This document shows, piece by piece, positions 1 through 8,605 of a stretch of DNA of 38,741 nucleotides. The first letter of the stretch is position 1, and the number at the start of each line of letters is the position of its first letter. The notes under the pieces were generated by a model. That model did no database searches. It was given only the letters and a program-made list of their open reading frames with translations, and had not been told where the DNA came from. The translations under genes were made by a program, and so were the position numbers. This DNA comes from Stenotrophomonas sp. SAU14A_NAIMI4_5 (GTDB taxonomy: Bacteria > Pseudomonadota > Gammaproteobacteria > Xanthomonadales > Xanthomonadaceae), in contig NZ_CP026003.1 in assembly GCF_003086795.1 (NCBI RefSeq), forward strand, positions 3,562,780 through 3,601,520, read 5' to 3'.

Positions 1-329
1 CCACTCCGACCAAGGCTGGCATTACCAGCACGAAAAATACCGCCACACGCTCGCAAAGCACTCGCTGAAACAGAGCATGTCCCGGCGCGGCAACTGCCTG
101 GACAATGCGGCCATGGAGAGCTTCTTCGGGACGCTGAAGTCGGAATTCTTCTACCTGAAGACCTTTGACAGCATCGAAAGGCTGGAAGCCGGGCTAATGG
201 AGTACATCCGGTACTACAACGAAGACCGTATCCGATTGAAACTAAAGGGCCTGAGCCCGGTAAAGTACCGGCAGCAGGCCGCGTTGGCCGCCTGATCCCC
301 CAACTGTCCAACTTTTGGGGGTCACTTCA
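1..329 (+). mobile_element. IS3-family insertion sequence, right end
   Basis: The non-coding tail after the transposase stop ends in CAACTTTTGGGGGTCACTTCA. Its reverse complement starts TGAAGTGACCCCCAAAAGTT, the form of terminal inverted repeat seen in IS3-family elements that begin with TGA. I place the right boundary at about 329. The DNA from 330 onward (TGGATGGGTTCACGGCG) resembles half of a large palindromic repeat that occurs intact at 6560-6667, so the element appears to have inserted into such a repeat. The left end and any target duplication lie outside the window. Confidence 0.85.
2..295 (+). CDS. IS3-family transposase (OrfB), C-terminal fragment
   Basis: This is the 3' end of a DDE integrase-type transposase, open at the left edge of the window. 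The visible 97 residues begin with HSDQG, which contains the second catalytic aspartate of the rve integrase core. They continue to DNAAMESFFGTLKSE, which holds the catalytic glutamate and the downstream basic residue typical of IS3-family OrfB. The C-terminal part (YYNEDRIRLKLKGLSP) matches the conserved tail of IS150-like OrfB proteins, although I would not insist on the subgroup. The reading frame is intact to the TGA at 293-295. The IS end follows within 34 bases, so the element looks complete on this side. Whether the rest (OrfA, first Asp, left inverted repeat) is intact cannot be seen. Confidence 0.93.
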   Translation, partial: HSDQGWHYQHEKYRHTLAKHSLKQSMSRRGNCLDNAAMESFFGTLKSEFFYLKTFDSIERLEAGLMEYIRYYNEDRIRLKLKGLSPVKYRQQAALAA

Positions 330-355
330 TGGATGGGTTCACGGCGTCCCCTGCC
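330..355. repeat. Broken half of a large nested-hairpin repeat, at the IS3 end
   Basis: The segment TGGATGGGTTCACGGCGTCC, immediately outside the IS end, aligns with the reverse complement of 6585-6605 in the intact hairpin element, which reads GGATGGGTTTACGGCGTGTCC. The partner arm is missing because the insertion sequence replaces or displaces it to the left. I infer that this was once a full copy. Confidence 0.6.
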
Positions 356-385
356 CAGCCCACCCGCCCGGCCTACCTCGCAAGG

Positions 386-410
386 CCAGTCGACTAACAG
401 TCGACTCTAC
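386..410 (-). repeat. GTAG-ended hairpin (SMAG-type)
   Basis: The arms AGTCGACT (388-395) and AGTCGACT (399-406) form a perfect 8-bp stem around the loop AAC. CTAC at 407-410 is the GTAG signature on the minus strand. This matches the published description of SMAG elements in S. maltophilia. It lies downstream of the DUF3999 gene and may act as a terminator or mRNA-stabilising hairpin. Confidence 0.75.
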
Positions 411-450
411 CAACCGCCCACCCACGAGGGGCTGCGCCGTTCGCCGGAAC

Positions 451-1827
451 CTACGCCGAAGGCGCAGGCTTCTGCCGCAGCAGGCTGACCGCCAGGCCAC
501 CCACCACCAGCACGCCCAACCCCAGCAGCGCCCACAACAACCACGCCTTCCAGTCGCGCTGCGGCTTCAACGCGGCATCGCCAGCCAGCGTCTCCGGGCC
601 GCCTTCCAGCCGCGCCAGCGTCGGCTGCCACGACGGGTCGTTGCGCTGGCGCAGTTCCTCGATCAGCACCGCGATCGGTGCTTCGGCGCGGCGTGCGGTG
701 GCGCTGCCCACGGCCAGCGCGTACGGCGCCGCGCCCTGGCTCAGGAACACCATCACTTCCGGCTGGTAGCCCAGGCGCAGGGTCGGTGCCGTGGCCGTTT
801 CCACCGGGCTGGCCACCAGCTTCCAGTAGCGGTCGCGCCAGATGCCGCCCAGGCTCTGCGCGGCCGACTGCTGGCGCTGGCCCACGGCCCCCTGCTGCAC
901 CTGGTAGGCGATCCACGGTGCGCTGAGACGCTGCCATTCCGCATCGGCATCGTCGCGGCTGTACAGCGTCCACTGCACCAGGCTGTTGTCGGTGCTGGCC
1001 ACGTCGGCCTTGCTGACCGGGAACCGCCCATCGAGTTCGAAGGTGTATTCACCCTTGCCGGCAGCAGTGGGTTCCAGCGACAGCCACTCCCACGGCAACG
1101 TCGCCGGCGCCGGCGGCAGTTCGGCCAGCACGCTGCGCAGGGCCGGCAGGCGCGCGTCGCCCTGCGGCAGCACGCGCAGGTAGCGTGCGTTGCCATCCAC
1201 CTGCAGGCGGCGCTGCAGCAGGCGCTTGCCGGCGCGCTGCAGATCCACCAGCGGCACGTCGCGCGCGACCGCGCGCCAGTGCTGCAGGTCGTCGCTGGCA
1301 TCCAGCTGTACCTGCGCCTGCAGCGGTTGCCCGCTGTCGGCCCAGTCCAGCACCAGTGCGGCCAATGGCTGCTGGCCCAGCACGCTGGCATCGATCAGCC
1401 AACCACCCTGCCCGTTCGCCACGGCACCGCCGCCCACGCGCGCTTCGACCCGGCGCACGCGGCCATCGGTGTCGCGCTCGGTCAGCAGCTGCAGGTCATT
1501 GCGCTGCGCTTCGGCCAACGGCGGCAGCGCGAACCACGGCAGCTCGCGCTGCACCGGCGGCTGTGCCAGTGGCTGGTCCGGCGCCAGCAGCGCCGAGGGC
1601 AGTGCCTGGCCGGCGGCGTTGAACACCTGCAGGTCGCCGAGGTCGGCGCTGCCGGCGCGGCGGTAGATGGCCGGTTCCAGCACCACCCGGTAGGCACCGG
1701 ACTGCGCGCTGGACAGGCTCAACGGCCACTGCTCGGCGTAGTGCGCGCGGTAATCGGTGGCCTGCGCCGAGGCGACGCCGGCCAGGGCCAGCAGGATCGG
1801 CAGCAGTGCCGTGCTCCACTTCTTCAT
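451..1827 (-). CDS. DUF3999 domain-containing envelope protein
   Basis: This 458-residue protein has a clear N-terminal signal peptide (MKKWSTALLPILLALAGVASA), a long extracytoplasmic region rich in beta-type sequence, and a C-terminal membrane anchor (LLWALLGLGVLVVGGLAVSLL) with a short basic tail. The architecture and sequence style match the DUF3999 family, which has no established biochemical function. An open frame extends further upstream to 2352, but that part lies antisense-frame over the DUF2339 gene. The ATG at 1827 gives a proper signal peptide and overlaps the upstream DUF2339 stop codon in an ATGA junction, which indicates translational coupling. The constant pairing with a DUF2339 protein suggests that the two work together in the inner membrane or periplasm. 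Confidence 0.85.
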   Translation of the reverse strand: MKKWSTALLPILLALAGVASAQATDYRAHYAEQWPLSLSSAQSGAYRVVLEPAIYRRAGSADLGDLQVFNAAGQALPSALLAPDQPLAQPPVQRELPWFALPPLAEAQRNDLQLLTERDTDGRVRRVEARVGGGAVANGQGGWLIDASVLGQQPLAALVLDWADSGQPLQAQVQLDASDDLQHWRAVARDVPLVDLQRAGKRLLQRRLQVDGNARYLRVLPQGDARLPALRSVLAELPPAPATLPWEWLSLEPTAAGKGEYTFELDGRFPVSKADVASTDNSLVQWTLYSRDDADAEWQRLSAPWIAYQVQQGAVGQRQQSAAQSLGGIWRDRYWKLVASPVETATAPTLRLGYQPEVMVFLSQGAAPYALAVGSATARRAEAPIAVLIEELRQRNDPSWQPTLARLEGGPETLAGDAALKPQRDWKAWLLWALLGLGVLVVGGLAVSLLRQKPAPSA

Positions 1828-4484
1828 TGCGTGTTCTCCACGGTTGGCGCGGTGCCCGGGGGCGCCGGCGCCAGATAGCCCACGACCGTGCACAGCAGGC
1901 CGTAGGCGATGAACGATGCGATACCCAGCAGGTTGCCCAGGTGCTGGCGGTCGATCAGCACCAGCTTGGCCAGGACCACGGCCATCAGCACGGCGCCCAC
2001 CATCCACAGCACGCGCTGGCCCCGGCGCGAGCCCCAGACCCAGGCGATCACGCCGAGCACGCTCCACAGCACGGTCAGGCTGGTCTGGGCCAGGCTCTCG
2101 CGGGCCATCGACGGCGCCCAGGGCACACCGCCCCAGTGGTGCACGCCATGCAGCACGGTGCTGGTCAGGGCGATGAACCCGGCCAGCGCCAGCAGCGGCA
2201 CGCGCAGGCGCTGCAACAGCGCCGGGGCCTGGCCGCCGAACAGCCAGCGCGCGGCCAGCAGCAGGCTCAGCCACTGCGCCAGCTCGGCCGGGTTCAGCAC
2301 CGGCAGCCACGGCAGCGGTGCGGCATCGCCGGCGAGGGTGATGCCGATCCACCAGGCGCAGGCCAGCACGCCGAACACCACGCTCTGCAACGCCACGCGC
2401 GCAGCATCGAAGGCGTCACCCAGCGGCCAGCGCAGCCACGTCCAGCGCCACAGCGACAACGCCGCCAGCAGCAGCCACGGCAGGGTCACCAGCAGCGCGC
2501 ACCAGCCCTGGGCCAGGTGCGCGGTATCGCCGCCCCACAGCGCAAGCAGGGACAGCAGCGACGGCCACAGCAGCCACCACAGGAACTGGGCGATACGGGC
2601 CACACCGTCGCCGCCCTGGCGCAGGCACAGCAGGGTGCGCACGCCCAGCACGGCGAACACCGCCCAGCCCAGCGCGCCGTAACCGGCAAACGGCTGCTGG
2701 TGCGCATCGCTCTGCAGCAGGGCCAGCGGGAAGCCGGCGGCCAGCATCACCAGTGCGGTCATGCCCAGCGCGCGGGCCGGCTGGCGACGCTGCACCTCGG
2801 CCGCCAGCCAGGCGGTGACCGCCGCCAGCACCAACAGCGCGTCGGCCTGCGCCGCGTGCTCGATGAAGCGGCCGATCTCATGGACGAATCCGCCCAGCCA
2901 CCACAGCAGGCCCCACAGGTAATAAACCACGGCCACGTCATGCCGCGCGCGGCGCTGGTAGCTCCACGCACTGGCGAAACCGGCCACGGCCAGCAGCAGC
3001 GCACCGATGGCGGTGGGGTTGAGCAGGAACCGCGTGTCGCCGTGCCAGTAGTCGGCGCCCACCACGAACGCGAACGCGGCGCCGAGCTGCAGCAGCGCAG
3101 CCGCCACCTGCGGCAGCCAGCGCTGCTGCCGCAGCCCCAGCCAAGCCAGGCCGGCGCCTTCCAGCGCGAACACCGCACCGGTGGCGCGCGCCGACAGCGC
3201 CAGCGGCACCGCCAGGGTGGCAAAGCCCACGGCCAGCACCGCGTGCGACTGCGCCAGCACGCTGTACGAGGCGCGGTGGATCAGCGCGCGCGCCAGCACG
3301 GCATAGATCGCGGCCAGGCCCAGCGCGCACAGCGCCAGCGTCATCGGCTGCTCGTGCAGCATGCCGGCCTGCAGCGAGAACGCGATCAGCGGCGTGCCGA
3401 ACACCAGGCTGCCATCGACCAGGTCGCGGCGCTCGGCCGGCTGGCGGCGTGCGTACAGCAGCGGGATCAGCAGGTAGAAGGCGAAGAACAGCAGCAGGAA
3501 CGGCTCGGTGCTGGCGAACTTGTCGGCGCGGTACTGCAGCACGCCCCAGAACGTGCCGATGCCGAAGGTGAAAGCAAAACCCAGCAGGTTGAGCGCGCGC
3601 CACGGACGGAACCAGGCGATGGCGAAGATGCCCGCGTTGAGCACCGCGTAGTAGCTGAACAGGCCCACGTGGTTGCCGCTGCCGGTGGACAGCCACAGCG
3701 GCGCCATGAAGCCGGCGAGGATGCCGAGCACCGCCAGCGTGCGCGAGTTCTGCATCACGGCCAGCACGCACAGGCCCGCCACCAGCAGGATCGAGCTGGC
3801 GAAGGCGAAGCCGGGGTTGATGAGTTCAAAGCGCTTGAACGCGGCGAAGATGGTCAGCAGCAGCACGCCGATGGCGCCGCCCTGCAGGGCCAGCGCGAAC
3901 AACCGGCGGCGTTCGCGCTGGTGCCAGCCGAAACCGAGCAGGCCGAGTGCGCCAACGGTAATGCCGGCCAGGCGCAGCTCGATCGGCACCACCAGCCACC
4001 CCTGGTCGCTGACGTACTTCAACAGCGCGGCGACGCCGGCCAGCAGCACCAGCATGCCGATCTTCACCGGCACGTTGCCTTCGGTGAACCAGCGCTTGAC
4101 CGCGCCCACGGCGCGTTCGATCACGTTGGGCATCGCCGGTTCCGCTGGCAATGGCGGCCATGCCGGTACCGGCGGCGGTGCGGCGGGTGCCGGTGCGGGC
4201 GGCGCAACGGAGGGTTCGGGGGGCCGGACCGGCGGCGGCGCGGCAGCGGCCGGGCGCAGGAACGGCGGTTCGCTGGTCTCCGCGGCGGCAGCGGCCGCCC
4301 GCGGTGGTGGCACCGGGGCCTCGGCTTCATGCCGCGGTGGGGCGACGGCCGTGATGCCCTCTGCCAGCGCGCTTTCCAGCGCGGCCACGCGCCGACGCAG
4401 GCCGGCAATCATCACCAGCGCCACCACCAGCAGCAGCGGTATCGCCAGCAGCGCCAGAACCAACAGGACGATCAGTGCTTCCAT
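1824..4484 (-). CDS. DUF2339 polytopic membrane protein
   Basis: This 886-residue protein has one N-terminal membrane segment (residues about 1-25), then a Pro/Ala-rich cytoplasmic or periplasmic linker (about 50-115), and then a very long run of hydrophobic segments, probably more than twenty transmembrane helices. This is the DUF2339 pattern (predicted membrane protein of unknown function). Conserved-looking loops include VPVKIGMLVLLAGVAALLKY and an RPWRALNLLGFAFTFGIGTFWG-like stretch between helices. The stop overlaps the DUF3999 start (ATGA), so the two genes form a coupled pair, with DUF2339 translated first. I see no catalytic motif. The ATG at 4484 has only a weak purine-rich ribosome site (GACGAAGA). 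Confidence 0.87.
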   Translation of the reverse strand: MEALIVLLVLALLAIPLLLVVALVMIAGLRRRVAALESALAEGITAVAPPRHEAEAPVPPPRAAAAAAETSEPPFLRPAAAAPPPVRPPEPSVAPPAPAPAAPPPVPAWPPLPAEPAMPNVIERAVGAVKRWFTEGNVPVKIGMLVLLAGVAALLKYVSDQGWLVVPIELRLAGITVGALGLLGFGWHQRERRRLFALALQGGAIGVLLLTIFAAFKRFELINPGFAFASSILLVAGLCVLAVMQNSRTLAVLGILAGFMAPLWLSTGSGNHVGLFSYYAVLNAGIFAIAWFRPWRALNLLGFAFTFGIGTFWGVLQYRADKFASTEPFLLLFFAFYLLIPLLYARRQPAERRDLVDGSLVFGTPLIAFSLQAGMLHEQPMTLALCALGLAAIYAVLARALIHRASYSVLAQSHAVLAVGFATLAVPLALSARATGAVFALEGAGLAWLGLRQQRWLPQVAAALLQLGAAFAFVVGADYWHGDTRFLLNPTAIGALLLAVAGFASAWSYQRRARHDVAVVYYLWGLLWWLGGFVHEIGRFIEHAAQADALLVLAAVTAWLAAEVQRRQPARALGMTALVMLAAGFPLALLQSDAHQQPFAGYGALGWAVFAVLGVRTLLCLRQGGDGVARIAQFLWWLLWPSLLSLLALWGGDTAHLAQGWCALLVTLPWLLLAALSLWRWTWLRWPLGDAFDAARVALQSVVFGVLACAWWIGITLAGDAAPLPWLPVLNPAELAQWLSLLLAARWLFGGQAPALLQRLRVPLLALAGFIALTSTVLHGVHHWGGVPWAPSMARESLAQTSLTVLWSVLGVIAWVWGSRRGQRVLWMVGAVLMAVVLAKLVLIDRQHLGNLLGIASFIAYGLLCTVVGYLAPAPPGTAPTVENTQ

Positions 4485-4562
4485 TCTTCGTCTACCCCAA
4501 CGCAGCCGCGCCCCAGCGGCAGCGGTCCGTGGCCCATGCTACGTCAGCCGGGCCCATATACG

Positions 4563-4589
4563 ACGAACCCCGGCCAGGCCGGGGTTCGT
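4563..4589 (-). terminator. Perfect hairpin downstream of gapA
   Basis: ACGAACCCCGGCC (4563-4575) and GGCCGGGGTTCGT (4577-4589) form a 13-bp perfect stem with a single central base, 20 bases past the gapA stop. No T tract follows on the minus strand. It may therefore be a transcript-stabilising hairpin or an atypical terminator rather than a classical rho-independent one. Confidence 0.55.
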
Positions 4590-4608
4590 GAGCGGATCTT
4601 CGCGGGCC

Positions 4609-5751
<1,143 letters not shown>

Positions 5752-5808
5752 TTAGCGCGGCGTGAGGCCGAGACTGGCCACATCCACCCCGCAACGAGAA
5801 CACCCCCC

Positions 5809-6438
5809 ATGCGCAAGACCTCCCCCCTGATCCTGGCCGGCCTGGCCGCCGCCGTCTCGCTGGCCGCCGCCCCGGCCATGGCCCAGTCCAAGGGCGACTG
5901 GACCGTCTCGGCCGGCGTCCACCAGGTCGCCCCGAAGTCGAACAACGGTTCGCTGGCCGGTGGCACCCTGAAGGTGGACGTGGACAACGACGTCAAGCCG
6001 ACCATCACCGGCGAGTACTTCATCGCCGACAACCTTGGCATCGAAGTGCTGGCGGCCCTGCCGTTCAAGCACGACATCAACATCAACGGCCTGGGCCGGG
6101 TGGGCAGCAGCAAGCAGCTGCCGCCGGTGGTCACCCTGCAGTACCACTTCAACAGCGCCGGCAAGGTCTCGCCGTTCGTGGGCGCGGGCCTGAACTACAC
6201 GACCTTCTTCAGCGAGGACACCACCGGCGCGCTGGCCGGCAGCAAGCTGAAACTGGAAGACTCGTGGGGCCTGGCCGCACATGCCGGCGTGGACTTCGCC
6301 ATCGGCGAAAAGGGCGCGCTGCGCGTGGACATGCGCTGGATCGACATCGACAGCAAGGTGAAACTGGATGGCGAGAAGATCGGCACGGTGAACATCGACC
6401 CGCTGGTGTACGGCGTGTCGTACGTCTTCAAGTTCTAA
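5809..6438 (+). CDS. ompW: OmpW-family outer membrane protein
   Basis: This 209-residue protein is predicted to form an eight-stranded outer-membrane barrel, which in relatives passes small hydrophobic molecules and iron-related compounds. It has a signal peptide of about 25 residues ending APAMAQ, followed by alternating amphipathic strands. Typical OmpW signatures include KPTITGEYFIADNLGIEVLAALPFKHDI, PVVTLQYHF, SPFVGAGLNYTTFF and a C-terminal strand ending in Phe (YGVSYVFKF), the outer-membrane insertion signal. The longer frame that opens at 5734 begins inside the FNR-type box, so I chose the ATG at 5809, which starts the signal peptide. The ribosome site is weak (ACGAGA). A strong terminator follows at 6505-6530. 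Expression is probably induced at low oxygen through the upstream box. Confidence 0.93.
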   Translation: MRKTSPLILAGLAAAVSLAAAPAMAQSKGDWTVSAGVHQVAPKSNNGSLAGGTLKVDVDNDVKPTITGEYFIADNLGIEVLAALPFKHDININGLGRVGSSKQLPPVVTLQYHFNSAGKVSPFVGAGLNYTTFFSEDTTGALAGSKLKLEDSWGLAAHAGVDFAIGEKGALRVDMRWIDIDSKVKLDGEKIGTVNIDPLVYGVSYVFKF

Positions 6439-6453
6439 AGCGGTGTATTGAGT

Positions 6454-6472
6454 GCGGGGGCTTCGCCCCCGC
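6454..6472. repeat. GC-rich short hairpin after ompW
   Basis: GCGGGGGC and GCCCCCGC form a perfect 8-bp stem around the loop TTC, 16 bases past the ompW stop. It sits ahead of the true terminator and has no T run of its own. It is probably a REP-like or mRNA-stabilising hairpin. Confidence 0.55.
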
Positions 6473-6504
6473 TCCCCCGCTACACGCAAAACCCTCGCAG
6501 CATT

Positions 6505-6530
6505 GCCCCGGTGATTGCCGGGGCTTTTTT
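6505..6530 (+). terminator. Rho-independent terminator of ompW
   Basis: The stem GCCCCGG / CCGGGGC with loop TGATTG is followed by TTTTTT. This is a classical intrinsic terminator, 66 bases downstream of the ompW stop. Confidence 0.88.
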
Positions 6531-6559
6531 GTTCCTTGGACTGAAGCAGTTCCGGAGCT

Positions 6560-6667
6560 GGGGCAAGGCGGGGAGCGGAGCCAGGACACGCCGTAAACCC
6601 ATCCCTGGGGGCTCGATGGCGCCATCCATGGCGCCAACGGTCCCGGCTCCGCTCCCCGCCTCGCCCC
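6560..6667. repeat. Large nested-hairpin repeat, copy A
   Basis: The outer arms at 6560-6587 and 6640-6667 pair over 28 positions with two mismatches (starting GGGGCAAGGCGGGGAGCGGA). Inside lies a second perfect hairpin, TGGCGCCAT-CC-ATGGCGCCA (6617-6636), plus an unpaired segment containing the complement of CAGGGATGGGTTTACGGCGT. The layout is the same as copy B at 6776-6865, but the arms differ in sequence. No open reading frame with coding character is present. Confidence 0.8.
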
Positions 6668-6775
6668 TTCCCACCACCGCGCGCGTGCCAGCTCAAGCAA
6701 GAACAAGAGCTTTGTTTTTGACGTTGCCTTTGACGTTTGCATCCGCCTCCGCAGCCATGTTTGATGGGGGCTGAA

Positions 6776-6865
6776 GGGGCAGGCGCTGCGGGACCGTCCG
6801 CGGCATGGATGCCGCGGCCGAGCTTACAGGGACGTACTTGCAGCGTGTCCCGCAGCGCCTGCCCC
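6776..6865. repeat. Large nested-hairpin repeat, copy B
   Basis: The outer arms at 6776-6794 and 6847-6865 pair perfectly over 19 bp (GGGGCAGGCGCTGCGGGAC). The inner perfect stem is CCGCGGCAT-GG-ATGCCGCGG, followed by CCGAGCTTACAGGGACGTAC. Relative to copy A in reverse orientation, the motifs GGGAC-CGT, CATGGATG, CGAGC, CAGGGA and the junction GTGTCC are conserved, while both stems have changed in a compensating way. Confidence 0.8.
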
Positions 6866-6920
6866 TGCAGCCAGCCCACAGCAGACAGGAACGCGCCGCT
6901 CTTCAATCCACCTACCCCGC

Positions 6921-6932
6921 TAGAATGGGCGC
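6921..6932 (+). promoter_or_regulatory. Candidate -10 element giving a leaderless S1/P1 nuclease mRNA
   Basis: TAGAAT at 6921-6926 lies 6 bases before the ATG at 6933, and no Shine-Dalgarno sequence is present between them. If this is the -10 box, transcription would start at or within a base or two of the start codon. No convincing -35 hexamer is seen at the expected distance. Confidence 0.45.
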
Positions 6933-7751
6933 ATGAAAGCCCTGCACTCCCTGATCCTCGCTGCCGCCCTCGCGCCGGCCCTGCTGACCCTGTCCGCCCC
7001 CGCCCATGCCTGGGGCGCGCAAGGCCATCGCCTGGTGGCCGAAGTGGCCGACACCCGCCTCAACCCGGCCGCACGTGCCGAGGTCGACCGCCTGTTGGCC
7101 GCCGAGCCCGGCGCCACCCTGGCCAGCATCGCGCCGTGGGCCGACCAGCTGCGTGCCAAGGATCCCGGCCTGGGCCGTCGTTCCGCCGGCTGGCACTACG
7201 TCAACATCGCCGAGGACGGCTGCCAGTACGAGCCGGCCAAGCACTGCAAGAACGGCAACTGCATCGTCGAGGCACTGAAGGCGCAGAGCGCCATTCTTGG
7301 CGACCACAGCCTGACCGACGGCGAGCGCCTGCAGGCGCTGAAGTTCGTCGTGCACATGGTCGGTGACGTGCACCAGCCGATGCACGCCGGCTACGGCCAC
7401 GACAAGGGCGGCAACGATTTCCAGCTGCAGTTCGGCAACCGCGGTACCAACCTGCATTCGCTGTGGGACAGCGGCATGCTCAACACCCGCAAGCTGGATG
7501 ACGCCGGCTACCTGCCGGTGCTGCGTGCGTTGCCGGCACCGAAGCTGGCGCGCCAGTCCAACCCCCAGCGCGACCCGCAGCGCTGGGCCGAAGCCAGCTG
7601 CCGCATCTCGGTGCAGCCGGGCGTGTACCCGGCCACGCACAAGATCGGCGATGAATACACCGAGCGCTATCGCCCGGTGGCCGAAGCACAGCTGCGGCTG
7701 GCCGGCGAAAATCTCGCGCAGCTGCTGAACCGCGTGCTCGGCACGCGCTGA
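6933..7751 (+). CDS. Secreted S1/P1-type zinc nuclease
   Basis: This is an exported single-strand nuclease/3'-nucleotidase of the S1/P1 family, which uses a trinuclear zinc centre. The 272-residue precursor has a signal peptide ending AHA, so the mature protein begins WGAQGHR. In this family the N-terminal Trp itself is a zinc ligand. Other ligands are visible: Asp in APWADQ, His in GWHYVNI, the HMVGDVHQPMH cluster, and TNLHSLWD near residue 180. Cysteines in GCQYEPAKHCKNGNC fit the expected disulfides. A biochemically studied homologue, SmNuc1, is known from S. maltophilia, and I infer a close relationship. The gene overlaps nothing upstream, may be leaderless, and is followed 10 bases later by a metallohydrolase with a strong ribosome site, suggesting a two-gene unit. 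Confidence 0.95.
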   Translation: MKALHSLILAAALAPALLTLSAPAHAWGAQGHRLVAEVADTRLNPAARAEVDRLLAAEPGATLASIAPWADQLRAKDPGLGRRSAGWHYVNIAEDGCQYEPAKHCKNGNCIVEALKAQSAILGDHSLTDGERLQALKFVVHMVGDVHQPMHAGYGHDKGGNDFQLQFGNRGTNLHSLWDSGMLNTRKLDDAGYLPVLRALPAPKLARQSNPQRDPQRWAEASCRISVQPGVYPATHKIGDEYTERYRPVAEAQLRLAGENLAQLLNRVLGTR

Positions 7752-7761
7752 GGAGGTTCCG

Positions 7762-8562
7762 ATGGCGGTCCAGGTCCAATCCTTCTTCCACCGCGACAGC
7801 AATACCTTCAGCTACCTGGTCGTCGACCCGGCCAGCAGGGAGGCGGCGCTGATCGATCCGGTCCTGGATTACGACCCGGACACCGATGCCAGCAGCGACG
7901 CGCCGGTGCGCCCGCTGCTGGAGGCCATCGAACAGCAGGGCCTGCAGCTGCGCTGGCTGCTGGAAACCCACGCCCATGCCGACCATGTGTCGGCCGGGCG
8001 ACGGCTGAAGCAACGCTTCCCGCAGGCGACCCTGGCCATCGGCGAAGGCATCCGCGCGGTGCAGGCCACGTTCGCGCCGCGCTACGGCCTGCAGCTGGCG
8101 GCGCAGGATGCGCACTTCGACCATCTGTTCGCCGATGGCGAGACCTTCGCGCTGGGCCAGCTGCAGGGCCGCATCATCGCCGTGCCCGGCCATACCGGCG
8201 ACAGCATCGCCTACCTGATCGACGATGCGGTCTTCACCGGCGATTCGCTGTTCATGCCTGATGGCGGCACCGCCCGCTGCGATTTCCCCGGCGGTGATGC
8301 CGCGCAGCTGTACCGCTCGATCCAGCGCCTGCTCGCCCTGCCCGATGCCACCCGCGTGTTCGTCTGCCACGACTACGGCCCGGGTGGCCGCGCGTTCGCC
8401 AACGAAACCACCATCGGCGAACAGCGCGCGCACAACATCCACGTGCACGACGGCGTGGATGAAGCGGCATTCGTCAGCGTGCGCGAAGCGCGTGATGCGA
8501 CTTTGGCCGAGCCGAAGCTGATGCAGCCGGCAGTGAAGGCCAACATCGTAGGCGGCGCCTGA
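7762..8562 (+). CDS. Metallo-beta-lactamase-fold hydrolase (glyoxalase II / persulfide dioxygenase-like)
   Basis: This 266-residue cytoplasmic enzyme carries the full metal-binding set of the fold. THAHADH (residues about 72-78) fits HxHxDH, GHTGDS near 143 supplies the next His, the Asp is in FTGDSLFMPDGGTARCDFPGG, and the last His is in VFVCHDYGPGG. The SLF..DxGRxDF-like signature and CHDYGPGGR are characteristic of the ETHE1/Blh persulfide dioxygenase branch rather than true glyoxalase II, which suggests mononuclear iron and a sulfur-oxidation or detoxification role. The substrate is not proven by sequence. A GAGGAGG ribosome site precedes the ATG and overlaps the end of the nuclease gene, so the two are likely cotranscribed. 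A SMAG hairpin lies in the short gap before the convergent lipoprotein gene. Confidence 0.9.
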   Translation: MAVQVQSFFHRDSNTFSYLVVDPASREAALIDPVLDYDPDTDASSDAPVRPLLEAIEQQGLQLRWLLETHAHADHVSAGRRLKQRFPQATLAIGEGIRAVQATFAPRYGLQLAAQDAHFDHLFADGETFALGQLQGRIIAVPGHTGDSIAYLIDDAVFTGDSLFMPDGGTARCDFPGGDAAQLYRSIQRLLALPDATRVFVCHDYGPGGRAFANETTIGEQRAHNIHVHDGVDEAAFVSVREARDATLAEPKLMQPAVKANIVGGA

Positions 8563-8576
8563 CCACAGCCGTGGAA

Positions 8577-8603
8577 AGCCGCCGGGCGTGGCCCGGCGCT
8601 ACC
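8577..8603 (-). repeat. GTAG-ended hairpin (SMAG-type)
   Basis: GCCGGGC-GTG-GCCCGGC (8581-8597) is a perfect 7-bp stem, and CTAC at 8599-8602 gives the GTAG signature on the minus strand. It lies between the convergent metallohydrolase and lipoprotein genes and may serve both 3' ends. Confidence 0.8.
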
Positions 8604-8605
8604 CT

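Noticed and set aside
6668..6775. A small gene or RNA between the two large hairpins
   Set aside because: The stretch has several Lys/Phe-type codons and T runs, but no ribosome site with a plausible frame, and no clear promoter or terminator of its own.
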